From Desulfofustis sp. PB-SRB1 (lineage in GTDB: Bacteria; Desulfobacterota; Desulfobulbia; Desulfobulbales; Desulfocapsaceae), in contig JAEQMT010000010.1 of NCBI GenBank assembly GCA_016722945.1, positions 575,765 through 639,764 of the forward strand: 64,000 nt of DNA. Reading direction: 5' to 3'. Of this stretch, positions 8,807-18,586 are shown piece after piece. The first letter of the stretch is position 1; each line of letters begins with the position of its first letter. Made by a program: the position numbers and the translations under genes. A model generated the notes under the pieces. That model was not told the DNA's origin. It saw nothing but the letters and a program-made list of their open reading frames with translations, and ran no database searches.

Positions 8807-9928
8807 ATGAAGAGCAAGACACTGCAATTCAACTCCACGGATTCATTCAGCCTCGGTGTTGAAATCGAGTTTCAGATCCTTGCAAAGAGCAACTTCGCCC
8901 TTTCGCCACGCGGCCCCATATTGCAGGCTAGCGCCCCAGCGCAACTGCAACCGCGTATCGCCCCGGAATTCATCACCTCGATTCTGGAAATACAGACCGG
9001 CGTCTGCCCCAGTGTGCGGGCGGTGGAGAACGATCTGTTGCAGACCTGCACACTGATGGAGGAGTTGGCCGATGAACATGAGTGCATCCTGTTCGCCGCC
9101 AGCCTGCATCCATTTGCCCGCGCCGCCGAGCAGCAGACCAGCCAGGAAGAGCGTTATCAGCGTATTATGGAGGAATTACAGCTGATCGGGCGCCGCTTCA
9201 TCACTCAAGGGTTGCATATCCACGTGGGGTTGGCCGACGGTGACACCGCCGTGCGCGTGAACAATCTACTGCAGGCCTACCTGCCGCTCTTTCTTGCCTT
9301 GAGCTGCTCGTCGCCGTTTTTTGAGGGTGAAGACACAGGCCTGCTTTCCTACCGCACCAAATTGTTCGAGTCCCTACCCATGGCGGGGATTTACCCGTAT
9401 GTTGAGAATTGGCGTGCGTATAGTGAAGAGATACACAATCTGATCCACCACGGCATCATCGAATCACCCCGCGATCTCTGGTGGGATTGCCGCCCCAATT
9501 ATCGGTTCGGTACCGTAGAGATCAGAATCTGCGACCTGCCCTGCCGGTTTAGCGACATCCTCGCGCTGGTTGCCCTCATCCAGTCTACTGTCGCCTGGCT
9601 TGGTGAGGAGGTCAAGGAGGCCCGTCCGCTGCGCCTGCTACTGCTCAGTGCCAACAAATGGCAGGCGGTGCGGCATGGCAGCCGGGGGCGTTTCGTCGAT
9701 CCGCTTGGCTTGTTGGGGACAGAGAACATGAGCGTGGCGGAAGCGATCCGGCGGCTGCGTGACCGGACTGAGCGGTTCTGCCATCAATTAGGTGGAGATT
9801 CTTATCTTGATCCACTTGATACGATCATCACCCGTGGCACCGGGGCTGAGCTCATGCGCCGATCATTTGCTGAAACCAACGATTTTGTACAAGTTATCGG
9901 TACCTTGCACAAAGGATTCTGGCAATGA
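8807..9928 (+). CDS. YbdK-type carboxylate-amine ligase (GCS2 family)
   Basis: A 373-residue member of glutamate-cysteine ligase family 2. SFSLGVEIEFQI at the start, TQGLHIHVGLADGD in the middle and FGTVEIRICDLPC later are the metal- and substrate-binding strands of the fold. E. coli YbdK has weak gamma-glutamylcysteine synthetase activity, and the physiological substrate is unsettled. The ATG at 8807 is used because MKSKTLQFNSTDSFSLGVE fits the family N-terminus. It overlaps the following gamma-glutamyltransferase by ATGA, which suggests that both act on gamma-glutamyl compounds. A glutathione or similar thiol is a reasonable inference. Confidence 0.87.
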   Translation: MKSKTLQFNSTDSFSLGVEIEFQILAKSNFALSPRGPILQASAPAQLQPRIAPEFITSILEIQTGVCPSVRAVENDLLQTCTLMEELADEHECILFAASLHPFARAAEQQTSQEERYQRIMEELQLIGRRFITQGLHIHVGLADGDTAVRVNNLLQAYLPLFLALSCSSPFFEGEDTGLLSYRTKLFESLPMAGIYPYVENWRAYSEEIHNLIHHGIIESPRDLWWDCRPNYRFGTVEIRICDLPCRFSDILALVALIQSTVAWLGEEVKEARPLRLLLLSANKWQAVRHGSRGRFVDPLGLLGTENMSVAEAIRRLRDRTERFCHQLGGDSYLDPLDTIITRGTGAELMRRSFAETNDFVQVIGTLHKGFWQ

Positions 9929-11451
9929 GCAGATACCGCAAGGCACTTGTCGCCTCAGGCCATACCCTGGTCAGTGAGGCCGGTGCGACAATCTTAAAAG
10001 AAGGCGGCAATGCCTTTGATGCGGTGGTGGCGGCGGGGTTTGCCGCCGCCGTGGCGGAACCGTCTCTGACCAGCCTTGGCGGTGGTGGATTGCTGGTGGG
10101 CTATGATCAGCGGCGGGGGCAATCGCTTTTTTTTGATTTTTTCGTCAACACCCCCGGTATGGGGCGAAAGCCGCAACGAGACAATCTGCACTTTTTCCCG
10201 GTTACCATCCAGTTCAGTGGTTCCACCCAGGACTTCAACGTCGGGCTTGGTTCGGTGGCCGTGCCCGGGAACCTCAAGGGCCTTATTCATGTGCACCGGC
10301 GGCTGGGGCGCATGGGGCTTGCCCAGGTAATCGCACCGGCCAGAGAACTTGCCCGCGGCCATACACTCAACAAGCAGCAGGGTAACTTTTTCTCGCTGCT
10401 CTACCCCATCCTGACGATGACCGAACGGGGCCGCTCTCTTTATGAAAGAGACGGTCGGTTCGTTCAGGCGGGTGACACCATTAAAAATCCTGATGCGGTC
10501 TCTTTTTTCGACCAGCTTGCCCATGATCATGGCCGGGAATTTTATGAGGGTGAACTGGCCCGTCGTATCGACACAGAGATGAGAGCGGGCGGCGGCCTGC
10601 TGAGCGCCGAAGATCTGCGTGCTTACGAGGTGTATGAGCGCAAACCGTTGGCCATAAACTATCGCGACTACCGACTGCTCACCTGTCCCGGGCCATCGGT
10701 AGGCGGCGCCATGATCGGTTTGTCCCTGAGTCTGCTGGAACATTCTGGTGTTGGCGCTCAGCGGTGGGGTGATGGCGCCTATCTGGTCAGGACCCTGGGG
10801 TTGATGCGTGAGGTGGAACGGCTCCGCGCTGATGGATTCAGCGCCGATTCCCATCTGTCCTCATTTCTGGCCGATCACGCCGCGGTTACTTCCTCGATTG
10901 ATCGCATTCGTCTGTTCAGTCGCGGTACCACCCATATCAGTGTGGCCGACAAAATGGGCAACTGCGCGTCCATGACCTTTTCCAATGGGGAAGGCTCCGG
11001 TTACATCGCCCCCGGCACGGGGGTGATGCTCAATAACATGATGGGCGAAGATGACCTCCATCCGGACGGCTTTCACCTTGATCCGCCGGGGCTGCGGGTG
11101 GCCTCGATGATGTCGCCGTCACTGCTGATAAAAGATGAAACGGTGCGGCTGGTGATCGGCAGCGGTGGTTCCAAACGCATCCGTACCTCCATGGGCCAGG
11201 TACTGAGCCAGGTCTTTGACTATGGACGCTCTCTCACAGAGGCGGTGGAGGCGCCGCGGCTCTTCTGGGATGGCGAAGCGGTGCAGATTGAGCCGGGCTT
11301 TTCCGATGAGGCGCTGGCTGAGCTGAAGCGTTATGCTCCCATCAATGTCTGGGATGATCTCGATGTCTATTTCGGCGGCGTCCACGCCGTCATCCCCGGT
11401 GAGACCGGGGCCGGTGACCCACGCCGGGGCGGCAGTGTGGTGGAGGTGTGA
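9925..11451 (+). CDS. ggt: Gamma-glutamyltransferase
   Basis: A 508-residue Ntn-hydrolase precursor. The autoprocessing Thr lies in GTTHISVADKMG (Thr335, codon 10927-10929), giving predicted chains of 334 and 174 residues. Other family signatures are EGGNAFDAVVAAGFA near the start, GGGGLLVGYD, and GSGGSKRIRTSMGQV near the end. GGT cleaves gamma-glutamyl bonds of glutathione and related peptides. No signal peptide is evident (MSRYRKALVASGHTLVSEAG), unlike periplasmic enterobacterial GGT, so a cytoplasmic location is likely. It is translationally coupled to the YbdK-like ligase by ATGA. Confidence 0.93.
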   Translation: MSRYRKALVASGHTLVSEAGATILKEGGNAFDAVVAAGFAAAVAEPSLTSLGGGGLLVGYDQRRGQSLFFDFFVNTPGMGRKPQRDNLHFFPVTIQFSGSTQDFNVGLGSVAVPGNLKGLIHVHRRLGRMGLAQVIAPARELARGHTLNKQQGNFFSLLYPILTMTERGRSLYERDGRFVQAGDTIKNPDAVSFFDQLAHDHGREFYEGELARRIDTEMRAGGGLLSAEDLRAYEVYERKPLAINYRDYRLLTCPGPSVGGAMIGLSLSLLEHSGVGAQRWGDGAYLVRTLGLMREVERLRADGFSADSHLSSFLADHAAVTSSIDRIRLFSRGTTHISVADKMGNCASMTFSNGEGSGYIAPGTGVMLNNMMGEDDLHPDGFHLDPPGLRVASMMSPSLLIKDETVRLVIGSGGSKRIRTSMGQVLSQVFDYGRSLTEAVEAPRLFWDGEAVQIEPGFSDEALAELKRYAPINVWDDLDVYFGGVHAVIPGETGAGDPRRGGSVVEV

Positions 11452-11675
11452 TCTTACACGCGGACTAGCCGGGAAATTCAGCACCACTTCAGGGAGGTGA
11501 GTGCCTGTTTGATTGCCAGTATGTGGTGAAGCTGCTTACCCCGAAAAGATCGGCGGGCGTCCACGCGTGATGGAATTCTAAGATTGGTTTGCCGAACGGT
11601 ACCGGTACATACCAACCCTCCTGCCAAGACACAAGATTATTAGGTGTGGGGATAGCTCTATTTCCAACCCACCGC

Positions 11676-13883
11676 TCATCCAAAACCCAGCGCCATGCCC
11701 AGTTGATATACCGCCACTGCCAGGGCGAAGGCGAAGATGGTGTTGAAGCCCATGGAAAAGGCGGCCCAGCGCCATGAGGATTCGCGGGCGATGCAGACCA
11801 CGGTGACGAAACAGGGGGCATAGAACATGATAAAGATAAGCGCCGCCACCGCCACCACCGGATTCCAGGAGGGTGAGCGGGTCAGCCGGTGGCTGAGCGA
11901 GGCCGCCGCTTCGGGATTCGTATCGCCCATGGAATAGGCGGTGCCAAGGGTAGAGACGATTACCTCTTTGGCGACAAAACCGCCCAGCAGGGCGATGTTG
12001 GTACGCCAGTCAAAACCAGCCCAGGAGGAGATCGACTCCAGTCCGTGGCCGATACGCCCAGCTACTGAATAGCGCAGGGCCTGGGCCGACTGCTCCTGAT
12101 CAAGCCGCCTGAGCTCTTCGGCAAGGAGGCTGTGGTTATCGGTCTTTGAGATGGGGTCGAGCAACGATAGTTCCTGGCTGATTGACGCTTTTTGCTGGGC
12201 AAAGTAGCGCTGCTGTTCTTCGGGCAGATGGGGATAGGTCATCAATGCCCAGAGCAGGATTGAAATGGCCAGGATGACCGTGCCCGCCTTTTTGATGTAT
12301 TGCCAGGTGCGCTCCCAGGTGTGGATAAGCAGTCCGCGAGTGGTGGGAAATCGATACGGTGGCAACTCCATGACAAAGGGAGTCGGCTCGCCGCGCAGAA
12401 AGGTCGTTCTTAAAAATTTTGCCGCCACCAGTGCGACAACCCATGCCAGCATGGTGAAACCAAACATCATCAAGGCCTGATGGTTGGCGAAAAAGGCGCC
12501 GATCAGCAGGGCCAGCACCGGAATCTTGGCGCCACAATTCATGAAAGGCACGGTGAGCAGGGTAGCCATCCGTTCTTTGGGCGAGCGCAGGGTTCTGGTG
12601 GCCATGACGCCGGGCACCGCGCAGCCCCCGGCAATACCGCCGGAGACGATAAAGGGCATGACCGAGGAGCCGTGCAGGCCAAATATGCGAAAGATGCGAT
12701 CCATCATATAGGCCACCCGGGCGAGGTAGCCCGAATCCTCCAGCAGGGCAATGCCGAAAAACATGAACATGATGAGCGGCACAAAACCCAGAACCCCGCC
12801 CACCCCGTCGATGACCCCCGATATGATAAGTGACTTGAGCGGCCCGTCAGCCATGGCGCCATCCACCATCTCCCCCAGCCAGACAAACAATTCTCCCATC
12901 CAGGCAACCGGCATGCTGCTCCAGGAAAAGGTGAACTGATAGAGGAAATAGAGCACCGCCAGCATGATTGCCGGCCCGCCGATCCGGTGGGTGGCGATCT
13001 TGTCGATTCGATCCGAGGCGTAGAGCCGATCCGGGGCGGCGGTGTGGGTGATAATCCCACCTCTGAGCAGGGACTTGAGATAGCCGTAGCGATGATCGGC
13101 GACAATCACCTCCGGGTAGACATCAAGAGTTTTGTGGGTATGTGCCGCCAGGTTTTCCACCACACTCTCGAGCATCCGGGCAATATCTGGATTCTTATCG
13201 CGCCCGAGGGCGAGGATCTGCTCATCCTGCTCGAGATATTTTACGGCAGTGAATTGAGCCGGATAGCGATCGGTGAGAAATTCATGTTCCTCGATAACCC
13301 TCGTCAGTTCGATGATGGCGCCGTCAAGGTCATCACCATAGGAAATGGTGAGCGGTTTCCATTCAGGCGGATTACGAGCCACCTTTATGGCAGCCTGCAT
13401 GAGTATGTCGGTTCCGGTGCCCGCCCTGGCAACAATGGGGATTATCGGTACGCCGAGAATCTCAGATAGCTTCTCGGTATCGATTTTGATCCCGCGTGAT
13501 GTCGCCACATCGATCATGTTTAAGGCGATGACCAGGGGCGCCCCCAGTTCAAGAAGCTGAACGCTCAGATAGAGGTTGCGCTCCAGGTTGGCGGCATCGA
13601 CGATGTTGATGACAACCGCCGGCCGCTCGTTAACGAGAAAATCTCGAGCCACCAGTTCCTCGGCCGAGTAGGCGGTGAGTGAATAGGTACCGGGCAGATC
13701 CACCACCGCGATAAGCTCGTCGTCCACCCGCAGATAACCGCTTTTGCGTTCAACCGTGATACCGGGGTAATTGCCGACGTGCTGCCTGGCGCCGGTAAGT
13801 TGATTGAACAGGGTTGTTTTGCCCGCGTTAGGGTTACCGGCAAGGGCAATGGTATGGGATATATCGTTACGCTGCACGCTCAT
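11676..13883 (-). CDS. feoB: Ferrous iron transport protein FeoB
   Basis: A 735-residue FeoB. The N-terminal G domain has [16 protein letters not shown] (G1, residues 16-31), DLPGTYSL (G3) and ALNMIDVA (G4). The C-terminal half has two Gate segments, [17 protein letters not shown] and ..[16 protein letters not shown], and about ten membrane spans including [19 protein letters not shown]. It imports Fe2+ across the inner membrane. The ATG at 13883 ([19 protein letters not shown]) is preferred over a frame extension to 13931. It lies downstream of feoA and the Cys-rich peptide gene. The 224-base gap to the convergent ggt end holds no recognisable feature. Confidence 0.97.
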   Translation of the reverse strand: MSVQRNDISHTIALAGNPNAGKTTLFNQLTGARQHVGNYPGITVERKSGYLRVDDELIAVVDLPGTYSLTAYSAEELVARDFLVNERPAVVINIVDAANLERNLYLSVQLLELGAPLVIALNMIDVATSRGIKIDTEKLSEILGVPIIPIVARAGTGTDILMQAAIKVARNPPEWKPLTISYGDDLDGAIIELTRVIEEHEFLTDRYPAQFTAVKYLEQDEQILALGRDKNPDIARMLESVVENLAAHTHKTLDVYPEVIVADHRYGYLKSLLRGGIITHTAAPDRLYASDRIDKIATHRIGGPAIMLAVLYFLYQFTFSWSSMPVAWMGELFVWLGEMVDGAMADGPLKSLIISGVIDGVGGVLGFVPLIMFMFFGIALLEDSGYLARVAYMMDRIFRIFGLHGSSVMPFIVSGGIAGGCAVPGVMATRTLRSPKERMATLLTVPFMNCGAKIPVLALLIGAFFANHQALMMFGFTMLAWVVALVAAKFLRTTFLRGEPTPFVMELPPYRFPTTRGLLIHTWERTWQYIKKAGTVILAISILLWALMTYPHLPEEQQRYFAQQKASISQELSLLDPISKTDNHSLLAEELRRLDQEQSAQALRYSVAGRIGHGLESISSWAGFDWRTNIALLGGFVAKEVIVSTLGTAYSMGDTNPEAAASLSHRLTRSPSWNPVVAVAALIFIMFYAPCFVTVVCIARESSWRWAAFSMGFNTIFAFALAVAVYQLGMALGFG

Positions 13884-13948
13884 CGGCCGACAGGTGGATG
13901 CAAGGAGAACACGGCCGGCACCGCCGAGCAAAAAGCTGCCATCGAGAG

Positions 13949-14128
13949 CTATTTTATGGAATCAATGGGGAACACTCGTCTGCCGTAACCGTTGCCGCAG
14001 CCGCAGCCGCCTCCACTAATACATGAATCTGGAGCATCAGCGAGAACGGCCCGCCAATAGAGCCAGAGGCACCGTCCGACGTAGAGCCCGCTTGCGGTGA
14101 CGATGAGTATGATGAGTATTGTTTGCAT
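13949..14128 (-). CDS. FeoB-associated Cys-rich membrane protein
   Basis: A 59-residue ORF between feoA and feoB, easily missed because of its size. It begins [19 protein letters not shown], one hydrophobic transmembrane segment, followed by a basic-aromatic stretch (CLWLYWRAV) and a Cys/Gly tail, [15 protein letters not shown]. Small proteins of this shape are encoded next to feoB in many anaerobes (FeoB-associated Cys-rich membrane protein family). They are thought to help Fe2+ transfer or oligomer assembly, possibly in place of FeoC, but the function is unproven. The four Cys could bind iron. The upstream ribosome site is weak. Confidence 0.82.
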   Translation of the reverse strand: MQTILIILIVTASGLYVGRCLWLYWRAVLADAPDSCISGGGCGCGNGYGRRVFPIDSIK

Positions 14129-14187
14129 CAGGCGAAAAATTAGGAAACCCTAAGATCAGCGGCAAAAAAAATGGTCCAGAGTTTTGC

Positions 14188-14481
14188 TTATTCCGTTACC
14201 ACAATATTATCCGAGGTGCACCGATCAAGTGAAATTGTCCCGCCATGTACCCTGATCAGGCAGGTGTCGCCGCGAGCGGGGCAGAGCAACTCGATCTCGC
14301 TGCCCGGATAGACACCCATAGAAGCAAGACGGGCACAATGGGTGCGATTGCCGTTTATTTCGCATACCCGCATGGGGCCGCGGCCATTCTTCTCGCTCAG
14401 CCGTGCTTTACGACACGACATACCCTTATTGCCGGCACCACTGCGGCGACCGTTGCATCTCTTTGCAAAAAACTGTTTCAT
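14188..14481 (-). CDS. feoA: Ferrous iron transport protein FeoA
   Basis: A 97-residue FeoA with an SH3-like fold: GPMRVCEINGNRTHCARLASMGVYPGSEIELL and GDTCLIRVHGGTISLDR, ending in NIVVTE. FeoA supports FeoB function at the membrane. The first 30 residues are basic and Cys-containing (KRCNGRRSG, MSCRKARL) and longer than in minimal FeoA. It is first of the feoA-small peptide-feoB run on the minus strand. No clear Fur box was found in the upstream sequence by eye. Confidence 0.93.
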   Translation of the reverse strand: MKQFFAKRCNGRRSGAGNKGMSCRKARLSEKNGRGPMRVCEINGNRTHCARLASMGVYPGSEIELLCPARGDTCLIRVHGGTISLDRCTSDNIVVTE

Positions 14482-14672
14482 AGTTCAATGGTATGTATTT
14501 ACAGTGGTTTAGTACAGGGTGTTGCGGATTCTGTCAAGATATTTGTCAATAAGGCGTAACAAGATTAAGGACAACTAACTTAGACGGGCTATAAAATCAT
14601 ACACTGCAGCACTTGCTTTTTGCGAGTCGATCAAATTTATCTTATTGAATATCCGCCGATATTTTTAATTCT

Positions 14673-14688
14673 ATACTATATATTGTGT
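14673..14688 (+). promoter_or_regulatory. NrdR box 1 upstream of nrdJ
   Basis: The 16-mer ATACTATATATTGTGT matches the palindromic NrdR-box consensus acaCwAtATaTwGkgt at 15 of 16 positions. NrdR represses ribonucleotide reductase genes, and the NrdR gene itself is present at 60702. The box sits 140 bases upstream of the nrdJ start, overlapping a likely promoter. Confidence 0.8.
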
Positions 14689-14703
14689 TTTTCGGTTGTT
14701 CGA

Positions 14704-14719
14704 TCAATAAATATGGTGT
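14704..14719 (+). promoter_or_regulatory. NrdR box 2 upstream of nrdJ
   Basis: The 16-mer TCAATAAATATGGTGT matches the NrdR-box consensus at 12 of 16 positions. It begins exactly 31 bases after box 1, three helical turns, the spacing known for tandem NrdR boxes. The weaker match alone would not convince, but the phasing supports it. Confidence 0.68.
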
Positions 14720-14828
14720 AGAGGCACCGGTGAAATGGAAAGGCCGGGAAGGCCGGCTTACCCGGTTCCCGGAAGTTCGTTGATATTCCCGACTACAGAC
14801 CAAACACAACGTTAAGGGAGCGATACTC

Positions 14829-17003
14829 ATGCTTGTCGATAGTGCCATTCAGGTGTTGACCGAGACCGCGGAAACGGTGTTGCAGCGACGCTATTACCTA
14901 AAGGATGCGGAAGGTAATCCGATCGAGGACTGGTACCAACTATGCCGCCGGGTTGCTGATGCGGTTGCCCTGGGTGAAAACAAGCCGAAGAATCACCAGG
15001 AGTTACGAGAGCGTTTTTTTGAGCTGCTCTATCATCTCGACTTTCTGCCTAATTCGCCCTGTCTGATGAATGCCGGCACCAATCTCGGCCAGCTTTCCGC
15101 CTGCTTTGTCCTGCCCATCGAAGATTCCATGGACGGCATTTTTTCGGCGGTACGCAACGGCGCCCTGGTTCATAAAACCGGCGGCGGCACCGGCTATGCC
15201 TTTTCGCGGCTGCGTGCCAAAGATGCCTCGGTCCAGTCCACCCAGGGCGTAGCGTCCGGCCCATTGTCCTTTGCGGCGGTGTTTGATGCCGCCACCGAGA
15301 CCATTAAGCAGGGGGGTAAGCGGCGTGGGGCAAATATGGGGGTATTGCGCATTGATCATCCCGATATCCTCGATTTTATCACCTCCAAACAGGATCAGAA
15401 CCAGTTCAACAACTTCAATTTCAGCGTCGCCATTACCGACGCCTTTATGGAGGCGGTTGAGCACGATACCGAATATGATCTGGTTGAGCCCTCTACCAAG
15501 ATTGTAAGGCGCTCGCTCAAGGCCCGCGAAGTATTTGAGATGATCGTCGACCTGGCATGGCTTAACGGTGAACCGGGCGTGCTCTTCATCGATGCGGCCA
15601 ACCGGGACAACCCAACCCCGCAGCTGGGCAATTTTGAGGCCACCAACCCGTGCGGTGAGCAGTGGCTGCTGCCGTATGAGAGCTGTAATCTCGGCTCAAT
15701 TAATCTTGGTAATTTTGTCGTTGACCAGAAAATCGACTATGAACGGCTGGCGCAGACCGTCCATACCGCCACCGTTTTTCTTGATCGGGTCATCGACTGC
15801 AATCGTTTCCCGATCCCCGAGATTGGTCACATGACCTTGAAAACGCGCAAGATCGGTCTGGGCATCATGGGCTTGCATGACATGCTTATAGGGCTTGAAA
15901 TTCCCTACGGCAGCGATGAAGGTCGGCAGACGGCGGCGGAGGTGATGCGTTTCATCAGGCGCGAGGCCGAGGTCGAATCCATTCGTCTGGCCGAGACCCT
16001 TGGCCCTTTTCCCGCCTTTGATCCATTAATCAATACCTACCCGGCCCGGCGCAACGCCGCGCTGACCTCGATACAACCCACCGGCACGGTATCGATGATT
16101 GCCGATTGCGCCTCCGGCTGTGAGCCCTACTTCTCCATTGTCATGATCAAACATGTCATGGACGGTGATCGTCTCATGCTGGTGAACAAACATTTTGAAA
16201 AAGTTGCCGTGCGCGAAGGGTTTTATTCAGAGGAGTTGATGGCAAAGGTTGCCGACAGCGGTACGGTCATCGGCCATGCTGAAATTCCCGAGAAATGGCA
16301 GGAGATATTTCGCACCGCCCAGGACATCAGCCCCGAAGATCATATTAAAATGCAGGGCATTCTCCAGCAAAACGGGGTAGACAGCTCCATTTCAAAAACC
16401 ATCAACCTGCCTTCCGGCGCCAGTCGCGAGGACGTCAAGCTTGCCTACCTGCAGGGATATAAGCTGGGATGCAAGGGGCTCACCGTCTATCGTGACGGTT
16501 CACGCGATGCCCAGGTGCTCAACACCAAGGCGCGTTCGGAGGCGGACAAGGGCGAACCCATGGCGGTGGTAAGCGCCAACGGTAAACGCAAACTGCCCGA
16601 TGTGCTGAGTGCCAAGCGGTACCGGTTGAAAGATCAGGACCAGAAGTCGGTCTACATCATCGTCTGTTTTGGTGAAGACGAGCAGCCCATGGAGGTTTTT
16701 GCCAAATTTCCCTTTGATAACCGGCTCGATCTCAAGGACAAATCTACCATGTGGACCACCACCTGCCGACTCGTCTCCCTGGCCCTCAGATTTAACGTGC
16801 CGATCGGTGAAATTATCAAACAGCTTGATCGCTCCAGCGGTCACATGCAGGATTTGCCCTCACAACTGAGTAAATTGTTCAAATCCTTCATGGCAGGCAC
16901 CCACCACGGATTTTCCAGCGTCTGTCCGGAGTGTTCCGGCCAGCTGGTATTTGAAGAGGGGTGCGAGACGTGCCGGGCGTGTGGCTACTCCAAGTGCGGG
17001 TAG
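14829..17003 (+). CDS. nrdJ: Vitamin B12-dependent ribonucleoside-diphosphate reductase, class II (NrdJ)
   Basis: A 724-residue adenosylcobalamin-dependent ribonucleotide reductase, which makes deoxynucleotides with or without oxygen. LPNSPCLMNAG, the HKTGGGTGYAFSRLR loop and the active-site FEATNPCGEQWLLPYES (Cys275 as thiyl radical site, Glu277) are clear. QPTGTVSMIADCASG is also typical. The C-terminal tail ends with CPECSGQLVF...CRACGYSKCG, the Cys-rich swinging arm that re-reduces the active site. The preceding AAGGGAGCG is a good ribosome site. Expression is probably repressed by NrdR through the tandem boxes upstream. No class I or III reductase gene is in the window. Confidence 0.96.
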   Translation: MLVDSAIQVLTETAETVLQRRYYLKDAEGNPIEDWYQLCRRVADAVALGENKPKNHQELRERFFELLYHLDFLPNSPCLMNAGTNLGQLSACFVLPIEDSMDGIFSAVRNGALVHKTGGGTGYAFSRLRAKDASVQSTQGVASGPLSFAAVFDAATETIKQGGKRRGANMGVLRIDHPDILDFITSKQDQNQFNNFNFSVAITDAFMEAVEHDTEYDLVEPSTKIVRRSLKAREVFEMIVDLAWLNGEPGVLFIDAANRDNPTPQLGNFEATNPCGEQWLLPYESCNLGSINLGNFVVDQKIDYERLAQTVHTATVFLDRVIDCNRFPIPEIGHMTLKTRKIGLGIMGLHDMLIGLEIPYGSDEGRQTAAEVMRFIRREAEVESIRLAETLGPFPAFDPLINTYPARRNAALTSIQPTGTVSMIADCASGCEPYFSIVMIKHVMDGDRLMLVNKHFEKVAVREGFYSEELMAKVADSGTVIGHAEIPEKWQEIFRTAQDISPEDHIKMQGILQQNGVDSSISKTINLPSGASREDVKLAYLQGYKLGCKGLTVYRDGSRDAQVLNTKARSEADKGEPMAVVSANGKRKLPDVLSAKRYRLKDQDQKSVYIIVCFGEDEQPMEVFAKFPFDNRLDLKDKSTMWTTTCRLVSLALRFNVPIGEIIKQLDRSSGHMQDLPSQLSKLFKSFMAGTHHGFSSVCPECSGQLVFEEGCETCRACGYSKCG

Positions 17004-17012
17004 GAGCGGGCA

Positions 17013-17558
17013 ATGGCGAAGATCGGTCGAAATGACCCCTGCCCCTGCGGCAGCGGCAATAAATATAAGCGCTGCTGTGGGCTGAAACGGCAGACCACTC
17101 CCACTGCCGCGACTGCTCCACCACCGACCGAGACCACGCTTTCGGCGGCGGTTGAGGAAATTATCGGGGCGGCATCAGCAGGACAACAAAAAGTCAGGGA
17201 ACTGGGCGTGTTTGTGCTGGTGTCCACCGCCGAAGGTGATGCGTGGCTGTTGGAGATTACCCAGTCCGATTGCGTCAAGCTGGCGGACGGAGGGAAACCC
17301 TGTACCGTTTCCATCGATGAAACTCCACATGCCATCGAGGTTGAGTGGAGCCACCGGTTTGTTGTTCGGCGCTCGGGCATGGAAATAACAGGCTATCGCG
17401 ACAAGAAAAAATCAACGCTGGCCGGCTTCCCGGCCCAGCAGGTAGGCGCCGCCATCAAGCGCATTCGACGGCGGATACCACCGGGCCTCTACCGGGAACT
17501 CCATCTTGACCCTGAAAAAGGTGACAATAACTATTCTTCCAGGGGTGAGTCCGCGTAA
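17013..17558 (+). CDS. SEC-C motif protein
   Basis: A 181-residue protein opening with [23 protein letters not shown], the zinc-binding SEC-C motif found at the SecA C-terminus and in many small proteins (Cys-x-Cys...Cys-Cys). After a Pro/Thr linker comes an uncharacterised alpha-beta region (about residues 45-165) with [14 protein letters not shown] and a basic segment, [11 protein letters not shown]. It starts ten bases after nrdJ and is probably co-transcribed. The motif suggests zinc-dependent binding to a partner; function unknown. It converges with hemB 22 bases later. Confidence 0.83.
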   Translation: MAKIGRNDPCPCGSGNKYKRCCGLKRQTTPTAATAPPPTETTLSAAVEEIIGAASAGQQKVRELGVFVLVSTAEGDAWLLEITQSDCVKLADGGKPCTVSIDETPHAIEVEWSHRFVVRRSGMEITGYRDKKKSTLAGFPAQQVGAAIKRIRRRIPPGLYRELHLDPEKGDNNYSSRGESA

Positions 17559-17580
17559 ATGGCAGAAGAAGAGTAGCCAA

Positions 17581-18564
17581 TCAGAATTGACCCTTTGCCA
17601 GCAATTGCGCCATTTGCTTGGCGAAGTAGGTAATGATGATGTCGGCGCCGGCCCGCTTGATGCCGATCAGCGTTTCGGCCATGACCCGCTCTTCATCAAG
17701 CCAGCCGTTGGCGGCGGCGGCCTTGATCATGGCGTATTCTCCGCTTACCTGATATGCCGCCAGCGGCAGGTCAAACTCGTCGCGCAGCCTGGCAATGATG
17801 TCAAGATAGGCCAGAGCCGGTTTGACCATGAGAATATCAGCACCTTCCTCCACATCCAGAGTGGCCTCCCGGATCGCCTCCCGGCTGTTGGCCGGATCCA
17901 TCTGATAGCTTGCCCGATCGCCGAACCGGGGGGCCGAATCGGCCGCCTCGCGAAACGGCCCATAGAAGGCGGAATAGTATTTTACCGCATAGGACATGAT
18001 CGGGACGTTGACGAAATTCTCCTCGTCAAGGGCGGCACGAATTTCAGCCACGCGACCATCCATCATATCTGACGGGGCCACGATATCGGCCCCGGCCCGG
18101 GCGTGAGAGACGGCAACCCGGGCAAGAATTTCCAGGGTAGCGTCATTATCCACCTCGTTGTCTATGATAAAGCCGCAATGGCCATGATCAGTGTACTCGC
18201 AGAGGCAGACATCGGTGATTACCACCAGTTCCGGAACCGTGTTTTTCAGCTCTTTTATGGCACGCTGGATGATGCCGTTTTTGGCGTGGGCGGAAGAACC
18301 GCTGTGATCCTTGGTTGCCGGCAAGCCAAATAAGATGACAGCGCGAATACCCAGTGCGACAAGCTGCCGGGCCTCAGCGGCCAGGGTATCTATGCTCAAT
18401 TGATACACGCCCGGCATGGATGCTACCGGGTGGCGAGAGTTTTTACCCTCGATGACAAACAGCGGGTAGACCAGTTGCCCGGGGTCGAGTCTTGTCTCCC
18501 GGGTAAGGGCGCGAAGCGTGGCGGTGCGCCTGAGGCGGCGGGCACGATATTCGGGGAAGAGCAT
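17581..18564 (-). CDS. hemB: Porphobilinogen synthase (delta-aminolevulinate dehydratase)
   Basis: A 327-residue HemB, which condenses two 5-aminolevulinate molecules in tetrapyrrole synthesis (heme, siroheme, cobalamin). The zinc-type active site [14 protein letters not shown] supplies Cys120, Cys122 and Cys130. The two catalytic lysines are Lys195 ([17 protein letters not shown]) and Lys248 ([11 protein letters not shown]). The ATG at 18564 follows AAAGGAGAAAACC, a strong ribosome site, so it is preferred over the ORF start at 18582. It lies 22 bases after ntrX and seems to be the last gene of the DUF4390-ntrY-ntrX-hemB operon. B12 made through this path would serve NrdJ. Confidence 0.96.
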   Translation of the reverse strand: MLFPEYRARRLRRTATLRALTRETRLDPGQLVYPLFVIEGKNSRHPVASMPGVYQLSIDTLAAEARQLVALGIRAVILFGLPATKDHSGSSAHAKNGIIQRAIKELKNTVPELVVITDVCLCEYTDHGHCGFIIDNEVDNDATLEILARVAVSHARAGADIVAPSDMMDGRVAEIRAALDEENFVNVPIMSYAVKYYSAFYGPFREAADSAPRFGDRASYQMDPANSREAIREATLDVEEGADILMVKPALAYLDIIARLRDEFDLPLAAYQVSGEYAMIKAAAANGWLDEERVMAETLIGIKRAGADIIITYFAKQMAQLLAKGQF

Positions 18565-18586
18565 GGTTTTCTCCTTTATCAACTTA

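Larger units (their letters stand above)
14482..14828. other. Divergent intergenic region between feoA and nrdJ
   Basis: This 347-base AT-rich gap separates the divergent feoA and nrdJ starts, so it must hold both promoters. It contains the two NrdR boxes listed separately. It also contains an inverted repeat (ccgggaa...ttcccgg, about 14747-14775) in the presumed nrdJ leader. No cobalamin riboswitch core could be recognised by eye, although nrdJ is B12-dependent. Confidence 0.7.

Noticed and set aside
9994-10854. 286-residue minus-strand ORF opposite ggt
   Set aside because: It overlaps a clear GGT coding sequence completely and lacks motifs.
13884-13931. Longer FeoB N-terminus
   Set aside because: The extension [16 protein letters not shown] has no family similarity, and the G1 motif lies at the normal distance from the internal ATG.
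14482-14828. Cobalamin riboswitch before nrdJ
   Set aside because: No B12-box or conserved core could be found by eye; only a short inverted repeat and the NrdR boxes are present.
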